Shown: positions 1-9,080, counted from the stretch's first letter. The stretch: 64,000 nt of DNA from Extibacter muris (GCF_004345005.1 NZ_SMMX01000013.1:1-64000); one strand, 5' to 3'. A program made the numbers and translations. Notes: a model not told the origin generated them from the letters alone.

Positions 1-125
1 ACACCTGATGGTCCAAGGAGAAAACGTCACACCAATGCCTGCTCATTATACAGCTTAAACAATGAGAGGATTAAGTCCCAACTGGCTGTTGGGTACTGAA
101 ACCCTACACTTATATATTAGGAGGA
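1..125. other. Unassigned sequence with hairpin, upstream of the coupling-protein exon
   Basis: The coupling-protein frame is open only from base 75, after an in-frame TAA at 72-74, and what it encodes between 75 and about 125 does not resemble a coupling protein. The stretch holds a perfect hairpin (CCCAAC at 77-82, loop TGGCT, GTTGGG at 88-93) followed by a second small GGGT/ACCC hairpin. Coupling proteins normally have about 100-130 residues with two membrane helices before this point, so this may be the end of an inserted mobile element or a rearrangement junction. The window starts too close to decide. Confidence 0.35.
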
Positions 126-1217
126 GAGGAGCATGGTTCAGCACAGTGGGGAAATACGCAGGAAGTCAATAAGAAGTACAGCGAAAAAAACTTTGAGGCA
201 AATAAACTGATGACTAAGAATGTGCGGATTAGTTATAACAGCCGCAAACACCGTAGAAACCTGTTGACCATTGTGGTAGGAGGAAGTGGGGCGGGAAAAA
301 CCCGCTTTTATTGCAAACCCAATCTTATGCAGGCAAACACTTCTTTTGTGGTGCTTGATCCGAAAGGAGAGAATTTACGAGATACCGGACACCTTTTGGA
401 GCAGAAAGGATATGAAGTCAGGGTGCTGGATTTGATTAACATGGAGAAGAGCCATTGCTACAATCCATTTGTTTACCTGAAGGACGATAATGATGTACAG
501 CGTCTGGTGACAAATCTCTTTAAAGCTACGACACCAAAGGGAAGTCAGAGCAACGATCCCTTTTGGGATACCGCCGCTTCTATGCTGTTACTGGCACTTA
601 TTTTTTATTTGAAATACGAAGCACCGGAAGAGGAACAGAATTTCCCGATGGTCATGGAACTATTGCGAGCAGGGGAAGTACGGGAAGATAACGATGAGTA
701 CCAATCTCCGTTAGATGAATTGTTTGAACGTCTAGAGATGAGAGAGCCGGATCATATCGCAGTGAAGTATTATAAAGATTATCATTCCGGAAGTGCAAAA
801 ACATTAAAGTCCATTCAGATTACACTGGCGGCAAGACTGGAGAAATTCAACCTGTCAAGTTTATCTGCACTGACCGCAACGGACGATTTGGATTTACCGT
901 CTTTGGGAGAGAAGAAGGTTGCTTTGTTTGCGGTGATACCGGATAACGATACCAGTTACAATTTTCTGGTATCTATCTTATATACACAGTTGTTCCAGCA
1001 ATTATTTTATCTGGCAGATTATAAGCATGGCGGGAGCCTGCCTGAGTCAGTTCATTTCTTGATGGACGAATTTAGTAACGTATCTCTGCCAGACGATTTT
1101 TCAAAAATTTTAAGTGTTATGCGGTCAAGGGCGGTAAGTGTCTCGATTGTACTGCAAAATATCGCTGCCTTGAAAGCCTTGTTTGAGAAAGAATGGGAGG
1201 CGATTATCGGCAACTGC
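126..1217 (+). CDS. VirD4/TraG-type type IV coupling protein, 5' exon (N-terminus incomplete)
   Basis: This is the coupling ATPase that brings the relaxase-DNA complex to the conjugation channel at the inner face of the membrane. The translation carries the family's EEHGSAQWG block, Walker A in VVGGSGAGKTRF, the VVLDPKGE block and Walker B in FLMDEFSNV. The exon ends at base 1217, on a codon boundary after Gly-Asn-Cys. A group II intron begins at the next base, and the protein resumes with Asp-Glu-Phe at 3737. The first in-frame ATG is at 210, but family-like sequence already starts near 126, so the membrane-spanning N-terminus is either upstream of the window or lost: an in-frame TAA sits at 72-74. 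Function depends on splicing of the intron and on whether an N-terminus exists. The family call is secure; the 5' end is not. Confidence 0.85.
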
Positions 1218-1741
1218 GTGCGCACGGAAGCCGCCAGCGCGATATAAATTGGCGACGTGGTACTTATAGGATTCCGCCTTTAGCAAGCGGTAGGTAAAAG
1301 TATCAAGTGATGAAAAATCACAGCCTATTATTTTACAACTTATCCGAGAGGGGAAACCCGAAGGGGAGTGTAGCATGTTGTCGCTCTTACTATCCTTTAA
1401 GTGAGAGCCTGTACAGGAGGATGTTAATCCTAAGTGACCGAATGTACAAAAATAAAAATCAGTGTATGAGGTATAAAGCTAAACTGCCTGAACGATAGCC
1501 AGAGTGGGGGAACCCGACTCCGCATACGAAAAGGATTGAAACGTATGCTATTCCATGTTGATTACATTTCGCAATTGTGGAATCAAGCGATACTCATGGA
1601 AAGACAACCACAAGACAGTGGGTAAATGGCGAAAGTCGGTGCCGACAACACTGAATGCTAATCCTATATTTACTAACCGTGGATGACCTAAACCCGGTAA
1701 CGGGCATGGTCACACAGCTCCCATAGTAGTCTGAGACGTTA

Positions 1742-3628
1742 ATGACGTTCACATGGCGAAGGGGAGCAGCTTATTTACTAATACAAGAAGAAAGGACGGT
1801 GCGAGAGGCATTGAGAAATCCAATCGAAGTATTATGTAGTTTGACGGAAAAGTCAAAGAATGAATCATACAGATTTCAGAGGTTGTATCGGAATCTGTAC
1901 AATCCAGAGTTCTATTGGCTTGCATATAAGAACATATATGCAAATACCGGCAGTATGACTGCCGGTGCTGACGGAACAACGATTGATGGAATGAGTGACG
2001 AAAGAATCAACGGGATTATAGATTCCCTGAGGGACAGAAGTTACCAGCCAAAACCTGCACGAAGGGAATACATTGCAAAGAAAAACAGCAATAAAAAGCG
2101 TCCGCTGGGAATCCAGTCGGGAAATGACAAGCTTGTGCAGGGAGTAGTGAAAATGATTTTAGAGAGCATTTATGAACCAGTGTTCAGAAAAACCTCACAT
2201 GGGTTCAGACCAAACAAAAGCTGTCAGACGGCATTACAGCAGATACAGAGTACCTTTACAGGTGCAAACTGGTTTGTAGAAGGTGATATTCACGCCTGTT
2301 TTGATAGTTTTAATCACCACACGATTATTCGGCTTCTGAGAAAGCGCATAGATGATGAGACATTTATACAGCTTATTTGGAAGTTCCTAAAAGCAGGATA
2401 TATGGAGCAATGGACATACAACAGGACATACAGCGGTGTCCCGCAGGGGTCCGGTGTTAGTCCAGTGCTTGCAAATGTATATCTACACGAACTGGATAAG
2501 TTCATGGAAAACTATGCACAGGCATTTAGTCAGGGAAAGAAAAGAAGAATGAATCCGGAGTACAATAAAGCCATGAAAAGAGCATCTTATTTTAGGCGCA
2601 AAGGCAAGGAAAAGTGGACGGATTTATCCCCGGATGAACGCATGGAAAGAACTAAAAGGCTAAAGGCACTGGAAACTGTGGAAAGACAAATAACACCTGC
2701 ACTGCCATTAGATGATTCCTATAAGCGTATCCAGTATGTACGTTACGCCGATGATTTTACTATTGGAGTAATCGGGAACAAAAAAGATGCCGAACAGATT
2801 AAATCTGACGTTGGCAAGTTCCTAATGGACAGATTAGATTTAGAGATGTCCGATGCAAAAACGAAAGTAACGCATACCGGAGACAGAGCCAGATTTTTAG
2901 GATATGACATCACAGTATCCAGAAGTCAGGAATTAAAGAAGTCAGCAGGTGGTTATAAAGTAAGAAGCCATGCAGGAGTGGTGAGATTGCTGGTACCCAG
3001 AGAAAAGTGGGTAGGAAAGTTACTGGAATATAATGCTATCAAAATCAAGATTAACGAAAATGGCAGAGAAAGATTCGTTGCCCTGCACAGGGGCAAGCTG
3101 GTGAATCAGAGTGATATAGAGATTCTGGCAAGATATAATGCAGAAGTACGTGGATTGTACAATTACTATTCTATTGCAAATGATGCCCATAAAATAGGTA
3201 AATTTGCCAATGTCATGAAATATAGTATGTACAAAACATTTGCGTGTAAATACAAAACAAATGTCCATGAAATCAAACGCAGATATTGTGTCGGAGACTT
3301 ATTTACGGTTGCATATGATACAAAAGCAGGCAGGAAAACCACAACTTTTTATAGGGATGGATTCAAGCGTAAAGAAAAGGCAACAAAATTTGATAATGTC
3401 AGTGAGTTGCCACAATACTCAAAATATGCTAAAACCAACACCCTGAAGCAAAGAGTGGAACGTCATACCTGTGAATTGTGCAATAAGGAATGCAGAAATC
3501 TGGAAATTCACCAAGTTAAGAAACTGAAAGACCTGAAGGGCAACTCAGAGTGGGTGCTTCTCATGCGAAAGAGGAGACGAAAAACTCTGGTGGTATGCCC
3601 GGACTGCCATCAATTGATTCATTCTTAA
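1742..3628 (+). CDS. ltrA: Group II intron reverse transcriptase/maturase with HNH endonuclease
   Basis: The multifunctional intron protein helps its RNA fold and splice and copies it into new DNA sites. Visible parts in order are the N-terminal RT0 region (FQRLYRNLYNPEFYW), RT blocks including KRPLGIQSGNDKLVQG, the SHGFRPNKSC and GVPQGSGVSPVLAN motifs, the catalytic YADD in VRYADDFTIG, a maturase (X) region, and a C-terminal HNH domain with paired cysteines (CELCNKEC and CPDCHQLIH). The length (628 aa from the first ATG) is normal. The start is uncertain. ATG 1742 has no good ribosome site, whereas TTG 1811 lies behind an AAGAAAGGA sequence and would give an N-terminus closer to the usual family start (about 605 aa). 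No frameshift or catalytic loss is seen. Confidence 0.93.
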   Translation: MTFTWRRGAAYLLIQEERTVREALRNPIEVLCSLTEKSKNESYRFQRLYRNLYNPEFYWLAYKNIYANTGSMTAGADGTTIDGMSDERINGIIDSLRDRSYQPKPARREYIAKKNSNKKRPLGIQSGNDKLVQGVVKMILESIYEPVFRKTSHGFRPNKSCQTALQQIQSTFTGANWFVEGDIHACFDSFNHHTIIRLLRKRIDDETFIQLIWKFLKAGYMEQWTYNRTYSGVPQGSGVSPVLANVYLHELDKFMENYAQAFSQGKKRRMNPEYNKAMKRASYFRRKGKEKWTDLSPDERMERTKRLKALETVERQITPALPLDDSYKRIQYVRYADDFTIGVIGNKKDAEQIKSDVGKFLMDRLDLEMSDAKTKVTHTGDRARFLGYDITVSRSQELKKSAGGYKVRSHAGVVRLLVPREKWVGKLLEYNAIKIKINENGRERFVALHRGKLVNQSDIEILARYNAEVRGLYNYYSIANDAHKIGKFANVMKYSMYKTFACKYKTNVHEIKRRYCVGDLFTVAYDTKAGRKTTTFYRDGFKRKEKATKFDNVSELPQYSKYAKTNTLKQRVERHTCELCNKECRNLEIHQVKKLKDLKGNSEWVLLMRKRRRKTLVVCPDCHQLIHS

Positions 3629-3652
3629 ACACCGCAAATATAGTAAGCGGAA

Positions 3653-3684
3653 AGCCGTATACATCGAGAGGTGTACGTGCGGTT
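3653..3684 (+). ncRNA. Group II intron domain V
   Basis: The catalytic hairpin of the intron. The AGC catalytic triad is at 3653-3655, the lower stem pairs AGCCG with CGGTT, there is a two-base CG bulge, and the upper stem TACATC/GGTGTA is capped by a GAGA (GNRA) tetraloop. All the conserved elements are intact, which argues that the intron can still splice. Confidence 0.85.
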
Positions 3685-3736
3685 TGGGAGGGAGGGGATG
3701 CAAGTCCTGCAAGGGATGAGCTGAACCTTACCTCAT

Positions 3737-4192
3737 GATGAATTTCTTTATTTGGGAGGAAATGAACAGAGTACCCACAAATATGTGAGCGAGCTGCTCG
3801 GAAAAGCAACCATAGATATGAACACCTATGGAAAATCTACTGGGCATTCCGGAAACTATTCAACGAATTATCAAATATCAGGGCGTGAACTTTTGACGCC
3901 GGACGAAGTGCGTATGCTGGATAATCGGTACGCACTTCTTTTTATTCGTGGTGAACGTCCAGTGATGGATGAGAAATTTGATATTTTAAAACACCCAAAC
4001 GTGGAACTGACCACGGATGGGAAAGGAAAGCCATACCGACACGGAGAAGTAACGGAGGCAGTAGCCGCTATTTCACTAGCGGATAGTCTGGAGGGTGAGT
4101 TTCAGCCGGAACAGACAGAAGATTTAGCATTTGAACTTCTATCCGATGAGGATTTAGAAGAATTATTCAGTCAGAACAAGGAGGACATGTAA
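3737..4192 (+). CDS. VirD4/TraG-type coupling protein, 3' exon
   Basis: This is the C-terminal 151 residues of the coupling protein that starts before 1217. It opens with Asp-Glu-Phe-Leu-Tyr-Leu-Gly-Gly-Asn, continues through SELLGKATIDMNTYG and ISGRELLTPDEVRML, and ends in an acidic tail. These blocks are typical of the C-terminal half of the Tn1549-type coupling protein. The exon has no start codon of its own at the splice junction, so it is expected to be made only from spliced mRNA; a separate ORF from TTG or ATG codons further in is unlikely to mean anything. The stop lies two bases before the next start, suggesting translational coupling. Confidence 0.9.
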   Translation, partial: DEFLYLGGNEQSTHKYVSELLGKATIDMNTYGKSTGHSGNYSTNYQISGRELLTPDEVRMLDNRYALLFIRGERPVMDEKFDILKHPNVELTTDGKGKPYRHGEVTEAVAAISLADSLEGEFQPEQTEDLAFELLSDEDLEELFSQNKEDM

Positions 4193-4193
4193 C

Positions 4194-4550
4194 ATGATTT
4201 TTAACAACAGAAAGAACAGAGAAAATGAGAAGAATCCCGGCAGAATTACGATGGAAAGAAAAGCACGAAGAGCCTTTGCAGTGTATGCAGCACTGGTACT
4301 GATGATGACAATGGGAACGATAACCGCATTTGCCGCAGGCGATCCCATTGCGGTAGTTAATAACCTGTCTGAATTTATCTTTGGTTTGATTCGTGCTATC
4401 GGAATGATTCTGTTGGGATTTGGTATTGTGCAGATAGGACTTTCTTTAAAGTCCCATGATCCGAGCCAGAGAGCCAATGGATTCTTGACACTGGCAGGCG
4501 GTGTTATCATTACGTTTGCAAAAGAGATTCTGACCTTGATTGCAGGATAA
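4194..4550 (+). CDS. Maff2-family small membrane protein (VirB2/TrbC-like pilin position)
   Basis: A 118-aa protein with a charged N-terminus and a hydrophobic segment ending in FAAGDP that looks like a signal peptide. Two further hydrophobic helices follow (about residues 55-80 and 95-115). Proteins of this type (Maff2 family) always sit between the coupling protein and the VirB6-like protein in Tn1549-type elements, in the place of VirB2/TrbC pilins; a structural role in the channel is inferred from position. It has an AGGAGG ribosome site nine bases before ATG 4194. A hairpin downstream separates it from the next gene. Confidence 0.82.
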   Translation: MIFNNRKNRENEKNPGRITMERKARRAFAVYAALVLMMTMGTITAFAAGDPIAVVNNLSEFIFGLIRAIGMILLGFGIVQIGLSLKSHDPSQRANGFLTLAGGVIITFAKEILTLIAG

Positions 4551-4579
4551 AGAAAATGGATTGATTTAAGACAAAAGAC

Positions 4580-4607
4580 ACAGGGCAGGCGGAAACGTCT
4601 GTCCTGT
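4580..4607 (+). terminator. Hairpin with GAAA tetraloop between maff2 and virB6-like gene
   Basis: A 12-bp stem (ACAGGGCAGGCG against CGTCTGTCCTGT, with two G-T pairs) closed by a GAAA loop and followed by only three T bases. It could be a leaky terminator or an mRNA stabiliser that sets the level of the pilin-like gene against the downstream genes. Confidence 0.45.
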
Positions 4608-4630
4608 TTGGAAAAAGGAGGTGCAAAGAA

Positions 4631-5470
4631 GTGGACTCAGATAATTGGGTAGTACAGAATCTCATCAATGCCCTGGACACATGGAACAGTAAACTGGCGG
4701 AAATCTGGCAGATTATCACACAGTCACCGGAGACATTCAAAGGGGGCAATATCTGGAGTGTGATTGTCACGATACACGGAACGCTTCAGGCAATCGGATA
4801 TGCGCTTTTGGTCTTGTTCTTTGTGGTAGGAGTAGTGAAAACCTGTGGAAGTTTTACAGAAGTGAAGAAACCGGAACACGCCCTGAAACTGTTTGTGCGA
4901 TTTGCCATTGCAAAGGGTGTGATTACCTATGGGCTGGAGCTTATGATGGCAATCTTTGAGATTGTACAGGGAGTGATTAGTACCATAATGAATACAGCAG
5001 GTTTTGGAACAGCACAGCAGACCGTATTGCCGCAGGAGATTGTGACCGCAGTGGAAGACTGTGGATTTTTTGAGAGTATTCCTCTGTGGGCGGTAACGTT
5101 GATTGGCGGTTTATTTATTACTGTCTTAAGTTTTATTATGATTATGTCGGTATATGGGCGATTTTTCCGTCTGTATCTTTATACCGCTATCGCTCCGGTG
5201 CCACTATCCACATTTGCCGGAGAGCCGACACAAAACGTGGGAAAGAGTTTTATGAAGTCCTATGCGGCGGTTTGTCTGGAAGGTGCGATTATCGTGCTGG
5301 CGTGTATTATTTTCTCTGTGTTTGCGGCTTCACCGCCAGTGGTCAACCCGGACGCAGCGGCAGTGACAATGGTGTGGAGTTATATCGGGGAACTGATTTT
5401 CAATATGTTGGTGCTTGTAGGGGCAGTTAAGATGGCGGACAGAGTGGTAAGGGAGATGATGGGATTGTAA
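4631..5470 (+). CDS. VirB6/TrbL-like conjugal transfer membrane protein
   Basis: A 279-aa polytopic membrane protein with about six hydrophobic helices, placed between the Maff2 protein and PrgI as in other CTn-type transfer modules. VirB6/TrbL-like proteins form the inner-membrane part of the type IV secretion channel. It begins with GTG 4631 behind a GGAGGTG ribosome site. The N-terminal 30-40 residues are predicted soluble and amphipathic (IINALDTWN-like helix), followed by the helices and a short C-terminus ending in VVREMMGL. The call rests on topology, length and context rather than on a catalytic motif. Confidence 0.82.
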   Translation: MDSDNWVVQNLINALDTWNSKLAEIWQIITQSPETFKGGNIWSVIVTIHGTLQAIGYALLVLFFVVGVVKTCGSFTEVKKPEHALKLFVRFAIAKGVITYGLELMMAIFEIVQGVISTIMNTAGFGTAQQTVLPQEIVTAVEDCGFFESIPLWAVTLIGGLFITVLSFIMIMSVYGRFFRLYLYTAIAPVPLSTFAGEPTQNVGKSFMKSYAAVCLEGAIIVLACIIFSVFAASPPVVNPDAAAVTMVWSYIGELIFNMLVLVGAVKMADRVVREMMGL

Positions 5471-5494
5471 AAAGGACACCTGTAACAGTGTCCT
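5469..5494 (-). terminator. Intrinsic terminator of the minus-strand gene
   Basis: AGGACAC (5473-5479) pairs with GTGTCCT (5488-5494) across an 8-base loop. Read on the minus strand it is followed by a run of T bases (the A-run at 5469-5473), so it terminates the leftward gene whose stop codon it overlaps. Confidence 0.7.
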
Positions 5495-5873
5495 ATTCCA
5501 CAATCTCATTTGTTGTATTGTAGCGAAGATTTCCGTCTGTATCAAAATGTACGGAATCGGTAGAAATACCTTTTTCTCTGGCACGATTTATCTGCCATGC
5601 CATATCTTCTTCCAGTGCCTTGTAATATCTGTGTTCCTGCCATTTCTCTTTCAGGGCGAAGAGCCAACTGACAATAGAAAGAGCGACCAAGAGATATAGA
5701 ATAGCAATGGCAAGTGGTTCATGACTTGCCGCCCATTTATTCAGAATGGTAGAAACGAGCAGAAGATAAATCAACGGTAAGGTAAGACGGAGTTTGCCTG
5801 CAATTTTAAACAGAAAAGAAAGAACGAATAAAAACAGGGTAACGGAGAGTGAAAGGATAAGTCCTAGTGGCAT
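5493..5873 (-). CDS. Small membrane protein on the opposite strand within the transfer operon
   Basis: A 126-aa protein with three hydrophobic segments in the first about 80 residues and a charged C-terminal tail with DTDGNLRYN. The family was not recognised. It has a good ribosome site (GGGGGA, eight bases before the ATG at 5873) and its own terminator, which supports a real gene even though it runs against the transfer operon. Its position between the VirB6-like gene and prgI suggests a regulatory or accessory role in the element, such as entry exclusion, but nothing in the sequence proves this. Confidence 0.68.
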   Translation of the reverse strand: MPLGLILSLSVTLFLFVLSFLFKIAGKLRLTLPLIYLLLVSTILNKWAASHEPLAIAILYLLVALSIVSWLFALKEKWQEHRYYKALEEDMAWQINRAREKGISTDSVHFDTDGNLRYNTTNEIVE

Positions 5874-5959
5874 AATAAAATCCCCCTTTTTCGTGTTTTC
5901 TTTTCAGTATATCAGAAAAAAAGCAAAGAGCAAATGTGCGAATTGGAGGTGTATTTATT

Positions 5960-6325
5960 TTGGAAGTAAAAATCAATCGAGAGATTCGTAATTATACGGA
6001 ATCCATGTTTTTCGGACTGTCCATGCGGCAGTTTATTTTTTCTGTATTAGCCTGCGGCGTTGCTGTCGGGCTTTATTTTTTGTTACGTCCCTATGTGGGA
6101 ACGGAAACCGTGAGTTGGATGTGTGTGTTGGGAGCAGCACCTTTTGCAGCATTGGGATTTATCAAATACCACGGAATGAATGCGGAGCAGTTTGTGTATG
6201 CGTGGATGAAGTCAGAGTTTTTGATTCCCAAGCGTCTGATTTTCTATCCAGAGAATCTGTACTATGAAATTCTGAAAACCAGCATTGAAACCCATGAGAA
6301 GGAGGAGTTAAAGAAACATGATTAA
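5960..6325 (+). CDS. PrgI-family conjugation protein (VirB3-like)
   Basis: A 121-aa protein with two adjacent membrane helices (about residues 20-60) and a soluble C-terminus, in the place of VirB3 just before the VirB4 ATPase. The start is TTG 5960: a GGAGGTG ribosome site lies at 5945-5951, and the resulting N-terminus (MEVKINREIRNYTES) is the usual one for PrgI proteins of these elements. An ATG at 5936 lies before that ribosome site and is not favoured. The gene overlaps the VirB4 gene by eight bases, so the two are likely translationally coupled. Confidence 0.88.
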   Translation: MEVKINREIRNYTESMFFGLSMRQFIFSVLACGVAVGLYFLLRPYVGTETVSWMCVLGAAPFAALGFIKYHGMNAEQFVYAWMKSEFLIPKRLIFYPENLYYEILKTSIETHEKEELKKHD

Positions 6326-8660
6326 GACATTACGAAATATTTTCAAGCAGGATAAAGAGAAATTTGTTGTGCCGAAGAGTGTCCAGCAGGCAATTCCTGT
6401 TCAAGCAATCTGGGAAGATGGGATTTTTCAAGTAGGAAAAAACAAGTTCGCCCGTACCTATAAATTCGTAGACATCAATTATGCAGTGGCGAGCAGGGAG
6501 GATAAGGAGGCAATGTTTTTGGAGTACAGCGAACTGTTAAATTCTTTTGACAGCGGAGCCACGACAAAGATTACCATAAATAACCGGAGGTTGAATAAGC
6601 AGGATTTTGAGAAAGCAATCTTGATTCCCATGCAGGAGGACGGACTGGATTTATATCGCAAGGAATACAACAAAATGTTGATTGTAAAGGCTACCGGGGC
6701 AAACAGCATGGTGCAAGAAAAGTATGTGACGGTATCGGTCTATAAGAAATCCATCGAAGAAGCGAGGATGTATTTCTCCCGTGTAGGAACAGATTTAGTC
6801 AGTCATTTTTCAAGATTGGGTTCCAGATGCGTGGAGATGGACGCAACGGATAAATTGAGAGCTTTGCACGATTTTTACCGTACCGGAGAAGAGACAGGCT
6901 TTTATTTCGATATGGCAAAGACCATGAAAAAGGGGCATAGTTTCAAAGATTTTATCTGCCCGGACAGTCTGGAGTTTGAAAAAGACCATTTCAAAATGGG
7001 GAATCGTTTTGGACGGGTGTTATTTCTTCGGGAGTATGCTTCTTATATCAAAGACAATATGATTGCAGAACTTACCGATCTGAACCGGAACATGATGTTA
7101 AGTATTGATGTGATTCCCGTACCGACAGATGAGGCAGTGCGGGAGGTGGAGAACAGACTGTTAGGAGTGGAAACAAATATCACTAACTGGCAGAGAAGGC
7201 AGAATGCCAACAATAATTTTTCCGCAGTTGTGCCTTATGATATGGAACAGCAGCGGAAAGAGAGCAAGGAGTTTTTAGATGATTTGACTACCCGTGACCA
7301 GCGGATGATGTTTTCTGTTCTTACCCTTGTGCATACCGCAGAGACAAAGGAGGAATTGGACGCAGATACGGACACACTTTTGACCGTGGCAAGAAAGCAT
7401 TTGTGCCAGTTTGCCACATTGAAATTTCAGCAGATGGACGGGTTAAATACGGTATTACCTATCGGACATCGAAAAATCAATGCACTCCGCACCTTGACTA
7501 CGGAAAGTCTTGCAGTGTTAATGCCATTCCGGGTGCAGGAGATTATGGACGAGGGCGGTATTTACTGTGGGGAAAATGCAATCTCACACAACCTTATCAT
7601 GTGCAATAAGGCAAAACTTCTGAATCCAAACTCTTTCTTATTAGGTGTACCGGGCAGTGGAAAGTCCTTTAACGCCAAAATGCTGATTGTATTTTTAGCA
7701 CTTGCCACGGGTGATGATATTTTAATCTGTGATCCGGAGCGAGAATATGCCTCACTCATTGAGGCAATGGGCGGCGAAGTCATTCGGATAGCAGCAGGCA
7801 GTCGTGACCACATCAATGCAATGGATATGGTAGAAGGATATGGAGACGGAGGAAATCCGGTCATTGACAAGTCTGAGTTTGTCCTCTCTCTGTTTGAACA
7901 GTTGGATACAAAAGGGGTGAGTGCGAAAGAGAAGTCTATCATTGACCGCTGTACCGCCGCAGTCTATGAGGATTACCAGAGAGGAGGGCGAGTACCGACA
8001 CTTTGTTTACTTCGTGAGAAAATGTTGGAGCAGCCGGAGCGTGAGGCACATGACCTTGCACTGGCGCTGGAATTATTTACAAGCGGAAGTTTGGATGCAT
8101 TTGCACATGAGAGTAACGTGGATGTGAATAATCGCATGGTTGTGTACGACATCATGGATTTGGGAAAACAGTTGAAAACAATGGGACTTCTCGTTATCAC
8201 AGACGCTATGCTGAATCGTGTGACGGAGAACTGGAAGAAAGGGAAACGTACTCATATCTTCTTAGATGAGTTTCATGTGGTGTTTGAAAATGAGTATTCC
8301 GGAGCGTTCTTCAATTCCGCATGGAGAAGATTCCGTAAGAGAAATGCGTTCCCGAACGCAATCACGCAGAATGTGGAGTATCTGTTGGATTCTGTTCTTG
8401 CCAGCACTATGCTGTCTAACAGTGAATTTATCGTTATGCTGAATCAGGCAGCGTCAGACCGTCAGAAACTTGCGGAACTTTTGAATATCTCCAACGAGCA
8501 GATGAGTTATATCACCAATGCAGACGCAGGGTGTGGACTGATTAAGTATGGAAGTTCCCTTGTGCCATTCGTGAATAAATTTCCGAGGAATACAAGGCTT
8601 TATAAACTGATGACTACAAAACCGGGAGAAGATAGTGCCAACCGGAACAGACAGCCATAA
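6318..8660 (+). CDS. VirB4/TraE-like conjugation ATPase
   Basis: The 780-aa motor ATPase of the type IV secretion channel, acting at the cytoplasmic face of the membrane. Walker A is GVPGSGKSF near residue 444, Walker B is FLDEFHVVF near residue 648, and the late motif ITQNVEYLLDS follows as in VirB4 proteins. The N-terminal about 400 residues form the family's platform domain. Length, position after PrgI and motifs all fit. No truncation or frameshift is seen. Together with the coupling protein it supplies the energy for DNA transfer. Confidence 0.95.
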   Translation: MIKTLRNIFKQDKEKFVVPKSVQQAIPVQAIWEDGIFQVGKNKFARTYKFVDINYAVASREDKEAMFLEYSELLNSFDSGATTKITINNRRLNKQDFEKAILIPMQEDGLDLYRKEYNKMLIVKATGANSMVQEKYVTVSVYKKSIEEARMYFSRVGTDLVSHFSRLGSRCVEMDATDKLRALHDFYRTGEETGFYFDMAKTMKKGHSFKDFICPDSLEFEKDHFKMGNRFGRVLFLREYASYIKDNMIAELTDLNRNMMLSIDVIPVPTDEAVREVENRLLGVETNITNWQRRQNANNNFSAVVPYDMEQQRKESKEFLDDLTTRDQRMMFSVLTLVHTAETKEELDADTDTLLTVARKHLCQFATLKFQQMDGLNTVLPIGHRKINALRTLTTESLAVLMPFRVQEIMDEGGIYCGENAISHNLIMCNKAKLLNPNSFLLGVPGSGKSFNAKMLIVFLALATGDDILICDPEREYASLIEAMGGEVIRIAAGSRDHINAMDMVEGYGDGGNPVIDKSEFVLSLFEQLDTKGVSAKEKSIIDRCTAAVYEDYQRGGRVPTLCLLREKMLEQPEREAHDLALALELFTSGSLDAFAHESNVDVNNRMVVYDIMDLGKQLKTMGLLVITDAMLNRVTENWKKGKRTHIFLDEFHVVFENEYSGAFFNSAWRRFRKRNAFPNAITQNVEYLLDSVLASTMLSNSEFIVMLNQAASDRQKLAELLNISNEQMSYITNADAGCGLIKYGSSLVPFVNKFPRNTRLYKLMTTKPGEDSANRNRQP

Positions 8661-8672
8661 GGAGGGGCGGGT

Positions 8673-9080
8673 ATGATGGAAATTAAATTTTCTTCCAGAG
8701 AGCATAAACAGTTTTTCTTTGACATGCTGGATCGGTGTAGGGTGAAAGACAGTTATCATCAGGCGTTTTTCTACTGTGTGGGTATTTCAGAAACGACACG
8801 GTTAAATGTCAACAGGTTATTTTCTTTTCGGGAGGATTGTATCAACCCAGAGGCATTGCATGAAGGATGGCAGACCGGAGGAACAGTCAAGCTTACACGC
8901 CTTGCTTTTAATCTGTGGAATGGATATACGGAAGAAAAGAATGAACAACTGTCTACGCCGTATGAAATGTTTGATTGTGGATATGCTCCGTATTTTCTTG
9001 ATGCAATCCGGTTGAAATATCCAGAGTATTGCAGGGAAACAGGAGTAGGGAAACCAAATGTAAGGGTAGAAGAGCGATAA
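8673..9080 (+). CDS. DUF6075-like protein of conjugative elements
   Basis: A soluble 135-aa protein rich in aromatic residues, with the blocks FSSREHKQFFFDMLD and WQTGGTVKLTRLAFNLWNG. I recognise it as the small protein (DUF6075-like) common directly after VirB4 in Clostridia elements; its function is unknown. GGAGGGG precedes two adjacent ATG codons (8673 and 8676), either of which may start it. An intrinsic terminator follows within ten bases of the stop. Confidence 0.72.
   Translation: MMEIKFSSREHKQFFFDMLDRCRVKDSYHQAFFYCVGISETTRLNVNRLFSFREDCINPEALHEGWQTGGTVKLTRLAFNLWNGYTEEKNEQLSTPYEMFDCGYAPYFLDAIRLKYPEYCRETGVGKPNVRVEER

Larger units (their letters stand above)
1218..3736 (+). mobile_element. 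Group II intron inserted in the coupling-protein gene
   Basis: The element starts with GTGCG, the typical group II 5' boundary, and ends with AT, matching the 3' AY rule. Removing 1218-3736 (2,519 bp) joins GGC AAC TGC to GAT GAA TTT and restores one coupling-protein frame. Bases 1218 to about 1740 are the untranslated domains I-III, the reverse transcriptase/maturase lies in domain IV, domain V is at 3653-3684, and about 3686-3736 is domain VI with the 3' end. It lies on the host gene's strand, as required for splicing. The hallmark parts (boundaries, ORF, domain V) are intact, so it may be active. Exon-binding sites were not worked out reliably. Confidence 0.93.
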
